NCBI GenBank assembly: GCA_026874595.1
Contig: CM049309.1
Location: 69,610,926 to 69,674,925 of the forward strand
Direction: 5' to 3'
Length of the DNA stretch: 64,000 nucleotides
DNA from: Sipunculus nudus
Taxonomy: Eukaryota; Annelida; Sipuncula; Golfingiida; Sipunculidae
Positions 1 through 12,465 of this stretch are shown here, in pieces. Both the position numbers and the translations under genes were made by a program. Numbering within the stretch: position 1 is the stretch's first letter; every line of letters starts with the position of its first letter. Below the pieces are notes generated by a model. The model worked only from the letters and a program-made list of their open reading frames with translations. It was not told the origin of the DNA and ran no database searches.

Positions 1-265
1 CCGGAGTAGATCAACATTTACACACAACTATTGATCAATTGAAAAGAACAACATTTTCTCAATAACGCCAATCGAATTAACAGAACAACATTTACTCATT
101 ACTATCACTCAAATCAAAAGAACAAAATTTACTCAAAACTATCAATCAAATCAAAAGACAAAATTTACTCAAAACTATCAATAAAAATCAAAAGATCAAC
201 AATTACTCAAACCGCCAATCAAATCAAAGGAAGAACATTTACACAATACAATTTCACACGATATC
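1..265. repeat. degenerate tandem array, 37-bp unit, cut by the left edge
   Basis: About 6-7 units of roughly 37 bp, each close to AGAACAACATTTACTCAA followed by an ACTATCAATCAAATCAA-like half. Units differ by substitutions and single-base indels. Confidence 0.75.
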
Positions 266-2199
266 ATGACCAAGAACAAGTTTACATTAGAACCGGAACA
301 GGTATAAATCATTTATGGCTTTATTTGATTGGACAAATTATCTATGACCTCCCTGCAGTGCCGAACATTTGATTTGAAACTAGCACCAGGCGTGTTCCGG
401 CGGCCCGCGTAAAGGAAGTTAACGCGTGTCATTTGATAGGTTCAATTGCCTTATTCATTTTTCATGAATTAGACACCAGAGAGGGTCACTGAATCATGGT
501 CAGTGAAAGGGTTGCTTCCTCAGACTTGGTAGTATATGCTCTGAACTCGCTCTGTGTTAAAATGTCAAGCCAAAGTTTTGTGATATTTCTTCATTATGCT
601 AATAGGCGTAATCAACAATTGTGAATGGATGGGTAGAAAAGCTTTATTTTTACATGGATGGTAACAATGCTATAATTATAAGTTATGCATTTAAAAAAAA
701 AGTTTGATTTCATGCAACGAATTGTTTCTAGGACCCAAACTGTGATGTCTAAATGAAAAAAAGGAGTAATATAAATGCTTGACACAATATGTTTATCAAT
801 TAACAGTCACCTTTTTTTTGAGAGTATGTATGTTTAACCATGGAAGGTAAATTTGGTTCAAGTATGAATTTTTGAGGTCTCTAACGCTCAGTTTTGCAAA
901 AGTGACTATTAGATTGATTAAAATTATTTTCTTCTGGGCTGAGCTTTTGAATAAATATCTGAATAAGACACATTATTTATTTTATACACTTGGAACATAA
1001 TGTACCAAAAAGTTCCAACCATACAGATATACCCACAGTGGTGCAAATAATATTACATAAATACAATAATATTATACATTTATATTAAAATAATCGAGAC
1101 AAAACGCACGAAAATAGCTCATTATGAGCTAATATCAGGGTTCCATGGAGATTTCAAAGGACAAGCCCCCAGTCCTGTTTCGGGATGACGATGATTGACG
1201 GGCAAAGAAAGGTCGCTTTTGCACAGTATGTCAAACGAAAGTCACCTGAGCTAAGCTATAGTATCCTGAATTATAGCAAGTGGAAATATATTAGTGATAA
1301 ATAGCCAAAAAAGTTAGGCTCGTTCAAGTTATAACATTAAATGGTATTAAATTACCTTACCCTTTTTTTTAAATTGTAATCACAATTTGATTGAGTCCAG
1401 GGACCGCTTTCGCCTTTCCATATATGACATTTATGGGAGTCGGGGCAGATACAGAAATCTAGTTATCTATGTCGCTAGTTTGTCATCATAAGATACTAAA
1501 ACATTACCATGTGCTTTAGTTTTATAATTGATCTAGTTACCGGAAGATGTTTTATATATAAAAAAAACCCTCCAGAATATATAAAATTTTAGTGAGTGAC
1601 AGGCAATGACTTTTATTCCATATATTAAGGTATATAATTTGCTTGTTCCGGCGATGCTCCGTTTATCACCCGAAGCCCGTCTCTTATTTTACAAATAATA
1701 ATCATCGTAAACAAGATAAACTGGTACAGATCCTTTCCATAGCAGAGACAAATTGCCAAAGTCAGTGGCATTTCTGTACAAATAAACAAAGTCAACAGAA
1801 CTGGTTGTCAAACATCCTGTAGGTCATTATGGTGCCGGAGACAAATTAATTTGTCACTTTGTGGTGTAACATAAGCACAACAGTAGCCCAAATCAGGTTA
1901 TATTGCTTAAATCTTATTACCGCTCCCCTCTAGAGAAATCTGGACGCCGTATTTTTCCCCTCCATCGCTAAAGAAGGATTTCTGCTTTAGATCTACGCAA
2001 ATAACCTTAAGAGTAAAGGCCTCCAGCATATTTTTTTTTTATTTTTGTATCACACAACAAGGGCCTAGAGGCACAAATAGTCCCCCGCCATGTGTTTTAC
2101 TAGGAAAGTGTGACATCAGTGATATCCAAATTTCTTCCAACCTTGACAAGAACCCCTTTTTAAAATCAACATACTTGCAAAATACAAACTGGATATAAC
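266..2199. other. non-genic AT-rich stretch, nothing recognised
   Basis: No long open frame, no splice-bounded conserved peptide and no match to the repeat families elsewhere in the window. Homopolymer A and T runs are common. Confidence 0.5.
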
Positions 2200-4370
2200 A
2201 AGGCCTACAAGTCTAAGCGAACCTGTGCAGTGGCATATACACCAGGTATAATGCGTCAATGCTGGACCAACCTTTTCAAACACGTGTAATATGTACATGA
2301 AACAAAATATTTTGAACAAGGACCAATTACACAAACATTACTGCTGAAATACTTGCATGGGTGCACACAACACAAAAATGATTTGTCTTGTATACGACAA
2401 AGCTATCCAAGATCTATACATACGCCCAATTTCAGGCTTATATATCAACTCCCTCCTGAGAAATTACCAGGGACATACACTGTGCAAAAATTTTGTAGGT
2501 GGCACCACCAGTCTTGTATACGTCTAAGCTATCCGATATGGTAAATATGTACAATTTCAAGCTTATATATTAAATCCCTCCTGAGAAATAAGTAGGCACA
2601 TACACTGTTTAAATTCATTGTAGGTGGCGACACCAGTCTTGTGAACGAGATAGCCATCAAAGATGCATGGACAGGTCAAAATATCAGGCCATATACATCA
2701 AACTCCTCTTGAGTCAGGTGCACTGGGCTAACCAGGCTAAGGTGAGAAAGGCAGTTGCCCCCACTGAGCTGGAACGAATTGCTTGCACCAGCTACTGCAC
2801 TGAGTGAACTCTTGACCTGCACATGGCTGCACTGTGTAAACTCTTGACCTGGACCTGTGTGCACTGACTGAACTCTTGAGTTGCATCCTCTGACCCAGAT
2901 GGCAATCTGGCAAAGCTATAATATATCCAGACTGACCTTTGGCTGGTTGCCATATCTGAAATAGTTGGCCTGTTGGTAAATTTGTTTACACATACTGAAA
3001 GACTTTGACTACAATACTTTTTTTCAAGCTGGCATATTCATAAGATTTTTTTTTATAATAACAGATACAGTCCTTTCATTGTAAAAGGTCCAATAATTCT
3101 GCCAAAAATCATTTCAGTAAAATTGAACAAAGGCCTTCTAAGAATCATTTTTTGGCAATGTCACAGAAGTTGAAACAATAGTTTTGCAAAAGATACAAAC
3201 GCCGACTATTGCAGCCCTTAGTTTGAAATTTAGGCTTTTTAATGGCTACAAGACCAACTTCAGCTATCTATGACTCTACCAAAAATCAATGAACACAATA
3301 AATTCTTATACACTTTAAAAAAACCCTACCCTTGGATAATTCTTGTGAAAAATTCACCGATTTAGCTTGACAGTTTCATCATAAAACATTTTTAAGTTAA
3401 AAGAGGCTAAAATTATGATGTTTTTGCTCTTAAAAAACAGGTCTATGTAGGAGGCGCCACAAAAACTGCAATTTAAAATACGAGTCACGTGACCAACATT
3501 TGCTCAAACCTTGGCGATGCAAGCGCCTGTAGTTTCTGAGATTGTTATGTTAGTATGCTTACTTGGTCAAATGACTAAGTTAAAATTCCTGTAACTCGGC
3601 CAAAATTCATCAAACCCAAACCATTTGAACAAACTTGAGAGAGCTCGTCTCTGGGATCATTTCTGTGAAACAAACAATTTGGCTGAATTATTTCAGAGAA
3701 GAAGATTTGCAAAGTTTTTTTAGCTTTTACCCTGTAAAATGTAAGTTAATGCATGTGGCGCCACAAAAAGATCCATCCCACAACATTTGATATGTGACAG
3801 AGTTTTGCATAAAATTTTGGGATGCTAGTTCCCGTCATTCCTGAGAAATTATGGGTTAATGTAATGATGACCGATGACCCTCGTACAAAAATGCTTGACG
3901 CAAGTGGCACCACCAATACCTCAAATACGAGTCATGTGACCAATATATGCATAAAATTTAGTGAAGATTGCTCCAGCCGTTTCAGATATTGTAATTTTAG
4001 TATCCTTTTTTTTTTTGGCCATTTGACTAAGTTCAGCTTCCTGTAACTCGGCCAAAAAGAACCATTCGAACAATCTTGAGAGAGATGGTTTTTAGAGATT
4101 ATTTCTGTGATAAATTGAACAATTTAGCTGAACAGTGTCGGAGAAGAAGGTTTTTAAGTTTTTTTTTAGCTTTTTCCTTATAAAATCTAAGTAAGTGCAG
4201 ATAGCAAATCATTAAGGAAAATCCGATAGAGCTGTTTAGATAGATTACTGATTTTTTGCATAAAATTTGGTGATGCTAGCTCCAAATGTTTTTGAGACAG
4301 CATTGGTTAATGTACGGACGACGGTGGACGGGCGACACTGTATCGCATAAGCTCACAGGTTCGCTAAAAA
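2200..4370 (+). mobile_element. R1 family element, copy a
   Basis: It begins with AAGGCCTACA and GCGAACCTGTG (2217-2227), and ends ATCGCATAAGCTCACAGG then TTCGCTAAAAA, so GCGAACCTGTG appears inverted at the two ends. The first part has units with CACCACCAGTCTTGTATAC. It then passes through a minisatellite of ACTGAGTGAACTCTTGACC type (about 2770-2880) and a second half with repeated phrases such as CTGTAACTCGGCCAAAA. A GACGGTGGACGGGCGACA stretch precedes the end. No coding capacity seen. Confidence 0.75.
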
Positions 4371-5085
4371 GAAAATGCATGACAAGCTTTTTAGTTATCC
4401 AGATGGTCCTGGTTTATCTGGGAGCAATGGGGAAGTATATTTTAAACTGGTCATATTTGAACAAGAGATACCGAGGCACAGGTTATCAAAAATAGGTCCC
4501 TGTCATGGTTGTAGCCCAGGAAACAGGCCTGTTACATTTTATGCAGAAAGTCATTAAACAGAGGTGGCAGGTTTCAACACATGCGAATTATTTTATCAAT
4601 ATGCTTAACCAATTAGGTAATGATTGGTAAAGTGTTCATGAGATAAAAGGCAAAAGACTTTTACAACGTATAGGAAACATTCAGATTAAGAAAAATTTCG
4701 CGATCAGCATAATTCAAACTCATGTGGAAAGATTAGTCTATAAATAATTCTATTCAATACAGTATTCATTGAATTCCCCTAGCTTCAGGGAGTCCTTGTA
4801 TATGATTTGAAGGCTGAAGTGTTCTTCTCTGCTTACTTGTCTGAAGAAAAGAGAAAAAGACCGTTTTGGAGCGCAGAAAGTTGCTAAACAGAGGTGACAC
4901 CACCTGAAGGTTACATGGGTTAATCACATGTCAGTCATGTGTTGGGTAAGTTTGTATAATTTGGTGAAGAAAGCAGCAGAGGTCTCAGAGATATTTGGTA
5001 AAAGAATGAGGCCGGACGGACGGTCGGACGGCCCGACGTGGACCATTTTAGTAGTCCCCCCTCTAAACGGAGGACTAAAATGTAC
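4371..5085 (+). repeat. possible fifth repeat family, 3' end with hairpin
   Basis: An ACGGACGGTCGGACGG stretch (about 5016-5035) is followed by a hairpin: ATTTTAGTAGTCC (5045-5057) pairs with GGAGGACTAAAAT (5069-5081) with two mismatches. This matches the 3' plan of R2-R4, but I cannot place a 5' end. Short phrases CAGAGGTGGCAGG (4560) and CAGAGGTGACACCACC (4889) hint at two units. Confidence 0.4.
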
Positions 5086-5979
5086 GGAAATAGCTTATGT
5101 GATAAATGTCTCATATAAGACATTTCATGCTGTGTTTTCAAAGGCCTTGTGTCACACGACGTTTGGAAATAATTCGAATTAAAATGTAGGCTAGTGTATT
5201 AATGGGTTTTTTTTCTTGTTATTTGCCGGTAGGGATAACATTTGAGCAAACACTGACCATTATGAATTAGTGTTTTGAGGGTCAGTTTAAAAAATTTCAG
5301 TTGACAAAAGATATTTCTATTTAATATAAGTACCGTTATTCGTTTGTCTCCTGCCTTTGAGCTGATCGGTCTGAAGGCACTATAAGAACTACCTGTATAC
5401 ACTTCATACAGATGAAATTGTTAACTTAATGATTCAGGGTTCAAGGAGAAGTCCTACACAGAAGTTCTCCCCTTAACCATTAAAGGTCTTCTCTAAAGAA
5501 AAATAAATGGTTCCAGTAAGAACCTTTTTTTTTCTTGGAGTATACTGCAACCTAGTGATATAGTGCTATTAAGTGTGAGATGATTTCCCCTATTTTTTTT
5601 CTGTGTTAATTCTACGGATCCATTAATGTTTGAGAACTGATTTTCAGTTAAGGTCTCTAGAACTGGGATCGACTCCAATTGATAATCAAACTGAAAGTTT
5701 ATTGTTGTAAATATTCGGCTCCTTATAGGATGAGAACTTTTCCCATATTCTTCGTCCTGTCGTTTCCTATAACTATTGACCAAGTGCACACTATGCCGTC
5801 CGTACCTTCAATAGTCTCTTATAAAGATGAGACATTTTGCTCCAATTCTGCGTCCTCTCTTTTCCTATAATCAATGACGGGTAACCTATACATATGGCGT
5901 CCGCACATCATTAAACGGTATGTGATAGTGGACGTAGGAGATTCTAAAATCGTATTCGATAAATGAAAGATAAGAAAAC
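5086..5979. other. non-genic stretch, nothing recognised
   Basis: Short open frames only, with no conserved peptide seen on either strand. No similarity to the R1-R4 families. Confidence 0.5.
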
Positions 5980-6346
5980 CTGTCCGATAATCGATTGTTA
6001 ATCGATTATTTTATGTTTCATCTGTATCACCGTAAAATCTGCTGTATCGAATTAGACTTAAAATAATGATCGAGAAAATTATGTCTTACTTGTACTTCAC
6101 TCAGAGGTCAAGTTAATAAGCTGTTGGCATGTATTCGCTGCACAAATTTAAGTTTTAATGCTTTTCTTTCTTTTTATATCTCTGACATTGAAACATTAGA
6201 ATATCTGGATAATATGACATATTTTTTTTCATATGCATAGGCTTCATAGTCGTTTGTGGTCGATTTTGACCAAATATAATCGATTTAATCGATAATGAAA
6301 GGAAAAAAACTAATCATCGGTATTATCTATTTATTTGCACACCCCT
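5980..6346. mobile_element. hAT-like MITE remnant
   Basis: The right end reads ATTTGCACACCCCTG, the complement of CAGGGGTGTGCAAAT, which is typical of hAT terminal repeats. Inside are two ATCGAT-rich palindromic blocks: ATAATCGATT-gtt-AATCGATTAT at 5987-6009, and a similar one near 6268-6290. No matching left terminus was found, so the copy may be truncated or the boundary wrong. Confidence 0.4.
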
Positions 6347-7550
6347 GTAATGTGGTTTGTAACCTGCCGTGTTAATGGCTCTTCTCACGAATGATTATAT
6401 TTAATTTATACTTTCAATCCCCTAAATGGCTGGACTAGTTTCAAGAAATTGTCCACTGTTATATATGAAAACCCAAAACAACCCTATCATGACTGCCTCC
6501 TAGTCTATTGGAATATATTACCTGATGCAGCTTTTCTCAAATATAAAAAGCTGCTAACTGGATTTTCAAAGTCGGCGTTTGTATCTCGGTGAATATCTGT
6601 GTTAGCGGCACACATTTTTGTTGATTTGTACACGTTTCGGTTACATTCGGAGTAGTCGCTTTCCTTAAGCCCGTAATGTCTTTGTTTTACCAGAGACCAA
6701 TACAGGGTTACAGCTTTTCTTACCGGACAACGGCTGCATGTTTGCATTTTACGTCATCTTGAACGCGTGCAAAATGCAGAATACCTGACACAATCCTGCA
6801 GGGGTTGCTCCCCTACATTTTTCATTGTTTTAAGCATATCGTTTTCGTGCATTTCTGTGGCATGTCGGGTTTCCAATAGACGGCTGGACTAGTATTCATA
6901 GTCTGCACAGGTGGATCCTAATGAAAGCTCACTTAATTCTACTCCATCTAATTAAAACCAAATCTTCCATGTTCTCAAGTCACGGAGTGTAAACTGAAGA
7001 CATCTATTTAATTGGATTAACTATGAATTCGGAGGGTCAACTGTGCTACATGAATATAAGAACAGTGAATAAAATCTTAAAGCATCTGACAGATGATAAA
7101 ACTTTTATATATTATGTCCTTGTTTGTTTGTTTGTTGCTTTTGATATTAACACTTTCACGCTGACACGGTGTTACACGTTTCCACTAAACGCAGTAGAGG
7201 GCCAGGACATGAACCAGTAGGTCTCTACAGGGGTCTATTCTTATATTTGACGTTTACTTACAAAACATAATCCCTTGAGACTTTGATAAAATGGGCAAAG
7301 AAAATGCCGATCCAATGGTACACAAGCTAATATTTTCGTTTAAATGAAAGTGTTTATAAAATGTTGGGGGCCAGCCAAAATAAACCATAATTAACATTCA
7401 ATAAGGAGTTTTGCAAAACGCGTTTTGCAACCAGTGACCTTTCAGCTACTCCACATGTGCCACTGACCACCTAAGGTTACATGGTTTTCTGTTTGTCAAC
7501 ATTACGGCATATATTTTTACTTACAGTTTATATATAAACAAGCTCATACA
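6347..7550. other. non-genic stretch, nothing recognised
   Basis: No supported exon or repeat. Short open frames here show no recognisable domain. Confidence 0.5.
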
Positions 7551-9016
7551 ACAACTAGAATACGGGTAGTCGACAAGCGACTACGTGTATCCGCCAAAAT
7601 AAGAGCAGGACGGGTGAAGTGAGGCATGGATTGAGTGGCAAGGGGAAATAGAGTTACATGTGTTACATATTAGAATGAATCTGTGCAACGTAAACATGAT
7701 TGTAGGTGGCGCCGCCTGTTATTTGAACGAGAAACTCTCCAAGATGTATACACATGCAAAATTTCAGGTGGAAAAGTCAAACCACTGCGGATATATGAGT
7801 GATTTTAACCTAAGGCAGACAAACAGATGGACGCTGTGCAAAATTTGCTGCAGGTGGCGCCATCATTTTTGTGTACGTTATAAAGCTATCAAAGGGCTAC
7901 ATTTGTGTAAATTTTTTTTTCCTGATTGGTTAAACGGTTCCAGAGATATAAGCATTAATGTCTGCAGCGTGAACGTGAACGTAGGTGGCGCTACCTGTCA
8001 TAAAATCAAGAAAGCTATGCGGGATGTATACGCATGCCGAATTTCAGGTAATTTGGTCAAACCACTGCAAAGATATGAGTGATTTTAACCCAAGCCAGAC
8101 AAACATATGGACGCTGTGCAAAAATGGCTTCAGGTTGCGCCACCATTTTGTGTATGTTACAAAGCTATCCAAGGGCTACATTTGTGTAAATTTTTTCCCC
8201 TGATTGGTCGAAAAAGTCCGGAGATATAAGCATGGATGTCTACAGCGTGAACGTGAATGTAGGTGGCGCCACCTGTCATAAAATCAAGAAAGCTATGCGG
8301 GATGTATACGCATGCCGAATTTCAGGTAATTTGGTCAAACCACTGCAGAGATATGAGTGATTTTAACCCAAAGGCAGACAAACAGATGGACGCTGTGCAA
8401 AAATGGCTGCAGGTGGCGCCACCATTTTTATGTATGTTATGAAGGTATCCAAGGGCTAAATTTGTGTAAATTTTTTTTTCTAGATTGGTCAAACGGTTCC
8501 AAGGATATGAGCTTGGATGTCTGCAGCGTGAACGTGAATGTAGGTGGCGCCACCTGTCATAAAATCAAGAAAGCTATCTAGGATGTATACGCATGCCGAA
8601 TTTTAGGTGAATTAGTCAAACGACTGCAGAGTTATGAGTGATTTAAACCCAATTCAGATGAACAGATGGGCACTGTGCAAACATTGTTGCAGGTGGGGCC
8701 ACCTTTTTTTGTGTATGTTATAAAGCTATCCAAGGGCTACATTTGTGTAAAATATTTTTCCTGATCGGTCAAACGGTTCCCGAGATATGTGGGTTTATGT
8801 GTGGAAACAGACGCACAAACGGACGCTTGGCAGAGAGGAAAGGTCAGAGGTCAAGGCCACTTGGTTAGGCACCAGTTCACATGTGACCCGATAATTGGTG
8901 TAAGTTTCGGAGAAAATCCGTCCAGTGGAAACGAACACCGCGGCGGCGGCGGCGGCGGCGGCGGCGGAACCCGGTAAAAAACATAGTATCCGCAAAGCTT
9001 CGTTTTGGCGGATACA
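7551..9016 (+). mobile_element. R2 family element, copy a (complete)
   Basis: The 5' end carries hairpin GTAGTCG-acaag-CGACTAC (7566-7584) and then GTATCCGCCAAAA (7587-7599). The 3' end is a hairpin, GTATCCGC to GCGGATAC, at 8986-9015, whose second arm TTTTGGCGGATAC is the inverted copy of the 5' motif. Between them are units of about 280 bp containing GTAGGTGGCGCCACCTGTC then AATCAAGAAAGCTAT (palindrome starts 7982, 8262, 8543), and a (CGG) run at 8939-8966. No protein of its own. Confidence 0.8.
8939..8966 (+). repeat. (CGG)n trinucleotide run, about 9 copies
   Basis: A pure CGG/GGC run inside the 3' part of R2 copy a. The equivalent place in R2 copy b (13560-13577) has about five copies. 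An open frame through it encodes a poly-alanine or poly-glycine stretch only by virtue of the repeat. Confidence 0.9.
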
Positions 9017-9097
9017 ATGTTAAATGCGTTATAAGAACATGTATTAACAGGAATCAGCTACACTTTATATGCAGAGAAAGCTACAAATCAGTTATAG

Positions 9098-11096
9098 AAC
9101 AAGTAACCCATGGGTCATGACGCTCAGCCGACTGACATGTTGACAATATGTCCTTGCACAGGAAACTATTAAAATAATATAGGTGGCATCATCATTCATG
9201 CATATTAGCATGAATATTAGCAAGTTCAACAAGACCCATTAGCACACAAAATTTTATTTGACAATCAAACCGGCCTTTCTGAGTATCCTGGCAATTTGTG
9301 TGTATTTTTCATTACTTCTGGGATGCTCAAACATACCCCAAAAATTTGAGAATATAGGTCACAGTGACCCAATTTCAGGTTTTGAGGGGAGAACTTTTGA
9401 GGAATTCTCAGGATGCCAAGTGAGAAGATTCTTGGTCAAATGATTATCATTTGTGCTCTACTTTGGTCTCAAGTTTTCAAATATTCTGGAATGTGCTTAT
9501 AAACCCCATTGTTCAAAGATTATGGGTAACAGAGACCTAATTTCATGTTTCCAAGGAGACTTTTTATAGACATCCCTGGATTTTAAGTTAGAAGATTCTA
9601 GGTTATAATCAATGGTTATAATTTGTGCCCTGCTTTGGTATCAAATTTTCAATTATGCTAGGGGTGCTTATAACCCCAAAGCTCAGAGAATATGGGTAAC
9701 AGAGACCTAATTTCAGGTTTCCAATGATATTTTTCATTGACCTCCCTGCCCGGAGAAAGAAAATCCATAAAAATTTTTAAAAAATCCAGGTAACGCCACC
9801 AGTCTGCAAGAACTGTTGAAACAATCCATGATGAAAATGCATCAAATTTCAAGTTATTCTTTAGGGTCTTCTACTAAGCCCCATAGCTCAGAGGATTTCG
9901 GTAACAGAGACCTAATTTCAGGTTTCCACAGAGATATTTTAATTGACCTCCCAGCATGTCAAGATAGAAGATTCTTTCTGAAATTAATGTTCAATTAAAA
10001 GGTCGCTGATCGCGCTGATCAGCGTTTTATACCCTCCCCTTTTCATGGACCTCCCTGCATTGACTGGTACCCCGCTCCATTATGGCACCGCTGCTCTAGG
10101 CCAATCATAGCGACGGGCGTACAACGCCACCTTAATTACTCCCGGTAGACTGGTTCCAACTCCAGTATGTATTATATATGATAAAAATAAACAATACGTT
10201 TGCTCAGAGAAGTTACCAAAATTTAGCTGTACATTACGTGTGACATTAATAATTAGATTAATAGATATTAATAATAAATCACTGCTACGCACAGTGGAAT
10301 ATCAAAGATCCAGTATATCATTTTATCTTTACATTCATCATTCATTTTTTGTGCAACAACTCATTCTTCAATATTAAATGACTAGAAATAACTAAAGAAA
10401 AGTATTTTATAAAAAAAAATCTTCATGGATTATCAACCAGGACCGCGTGAACGTCCATGACAACCGGTATGAGTGTGCATACTGGAGTTTGAACCAGTCT
10501 ACAGGTAAGTCAGAAGTTGCAACTGGGAGTACTTAAGATGGCGTTGTACACCTGTCTTTCTATGGTTGGCTGAGGGCCATATTAGAGCTGGTTACCAGTA
10601 TACTCCCTGCATGTCAAGAGAGAAGATTCTAGGTCCAGTCCTTAGGATTTGTGCCCTGTTAACAGATGACAGCATCTAAAGAGGTCTCAAAAATAGAGAA
10701 AAAAATCGTAAACATCGAAAAAAATACAGGTGGCACCACCAGTCTGCAGAACCTAATGAAACACTCCATGATCAATATCTATGCAAAAAATCATGGTGAT
10801 CAATGCATTAGTTGTTCCAATACTTGAGCTTTTGTATCAAATTTTCAATTATTCTGGGGGGTACTTCAGAGCCAGAGAGCTCGAAGAATATTGGTAACAG
10901 AGACCTAAATCCAGGTTTTCAAGGAGAATTTTCATGGACCTCCCTGGTCGTCAAGTAAGAAGATTCCAGGTCTAGCGGTTACGATTCGTGCCCTGTTAAC
11001 GGACAGACGGCAGGATGGCCGGACGGACAAAGGGTCATCGCTATAGCTCAGATGACTTACAGTCAGCTGATGACTTACAGTCAGCTGAGGTAAAAA
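9098..11096 (+). mobile_element. R3 family element, copy a, interrupted by a MITE
   Basis: It starts with TAACCCATGGGTCATGACGC (9104 on) and ends with hairpin arms GCTCAGATGACT and AGTCAGCTGAGG followed by TAAAAA. Units contain GGTAACAGAGACCTAATTTC and GACCTCCCTGCATGTCAAG. GGACAGACGGCAGGATGG and GGACGGACAAAGG lie near the 3' end. The body is split at 10061-10602 by a separate insertion. Confidence 0.75.
10061..10602. mobile_element. Mutator-like MITE with long terminal inverted repeats
   Basis: A 542-bp insertion flanked by a perfect 10-bp direct repeat CTCCCTGCAT (10051-10060 and 10603-10612). Left arm 10061-10169 and right arm 10478-10602 are inverted copies of each other: ACTGGTACCCCGCTCCATTA against ACTGGTAACCAGCTCTAATA, and GTACAACGCCACCTTAATTA against GTACAACGCCATCTTAAGTA. 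Uninterrupted R3 copies carry the unduplicated site (CCTCCCTG...GTCAAGA), which supports insertion. Long arms with a 9-10 bp duplication fit the Mutator superfamily. No transposase. Confidence 0.75.
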
Positions 11097-11566
11097 GCTG
11101 GAAAAAGTAAAACTTGCTATAAATTTTCCTGCAGTTCTGAAAAAGGTAAAGCTGGAAAAGGTAAAGCTACAGTTGGAGTGTTTTGCCTTGGCAAAGGAAT
11201 TTTTTGCTCAACTGAGTGCCATTCTAAATGTTAAAGGTCTTAGAATCTTAAGACTACCTTGGACCAGTTTAACTTTAAAATATAAAATAAAATAAGTTGA
11301 AGCCCAAAATACATATACATATTTGGAATGGTCATAGTATCAGTTATTAAGTCACTTTTATACATGTGTTTGTTTGTTAATATAAAAAATAAGATGATGT
11401 AATTTTCTGAAATATCATTTTGAGAAAATGTTCAGAAAGTGTTTGGAAAGGTAATTTTGTCTAATTTGGCTCAGTGAAATGTAAATGGAATTGTATAAAA
11501 TGAATCCATGTTACCATATGATTGGTCCCTCCTTAAAGTACTCTTGAACATCTACCATGAAAAAGC
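11097..11566. other. non-genic spacer, nothing recognised
   Basis: AT-rich, with a short GGAAAAAGTAAA / GGAAAAGGTAAA echo near 11100-11170. Confidence 0.5.
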
Positions 11567-12465
11567 AAGGCCTACAGGCCTAATGCGAACCTGTGCAATG
11601 GGATTATACTGGGTATAATGCTTCAATGCTGGCCCATTACTTTTTAAGAACGTCTGTAACATGTATATGAACAATGCAAGTACTAAACTCTTTAAACAAG
11701 ACACAATTACACAAACATCACTGCTGAAATTCTGGCATGGGTGCACACAACACAAAAATGATTGTAGCTGGCAACACAAGTCTTGTATACAACAAAGAGA
11801 TATATACATATGCTAAATGTCAAACCCCTCCTGCGAAATTTGTACACGATAAAGCTACCTGATATGTATAGTTATGCCCAATTTTAGGCTGATGTATCAA
11901 ATTCCTCTGTAGAAATAAGCAGGCCCATACACAGTGCAAAGTCCACGTTGGTGGCGACACTTGTCTTGTGAACAAGAAAGCCATCAAAGACGCATAGACA
12001 GGTCAAAATTTTAGGCCAATACATCAAATTTCCCTTGAGTTTGATGCACTGGGCTGACCGGGCTTAGGAGATTAAGGCAGTTGCCTCGAGTGAACTGAGA
12101 CAAACTGCTGGCTAAAGCTACTGCACTGAGTGAACTCTTGATCTGCACCTGGCTGCACTCTTTACCTTTTGCATAATCTGACACAGTTGGCAGTCTGCCC
12201 AAGCTATAAATAGAATGCAGCTACTGCACTGACCTTGACCTATACCAGGCTGCACTTCTTCAAATCCTGGCTTTGTGCCAAAACTATTTATAGAGCTTAC
12301 ATCATCTTGGCTAATGGCCAACATCAAGGCGCTGGCAATCTGCCAATGGTAAACCAAGTGCTGCCATCTGTACACAAAAGAGGTCCCTACTTGAAATAAC
12401 TTTGAAATAAATTTCCCGAATACAAAAGTATACAAAATATAAAAAAAAAATCAGGAATATATGAA
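11567..12465 (+). mobile_element. R1 family element, copy b, 5' part only
   Basis: It begins AAGGCCTACAGGCCTAATGC then GAACCTGTG, continues through the CACAAGTCTTGTATAC and ACTGAGTGAACTCTTGA blocks, and breaks off where R2 copy b begins. Confidence 0.7.

Noticed and set aside
8795-8995. Open frames with poly-alanine and poly-glycine
   Set aside because: They result from the CGG triplet run in R2.
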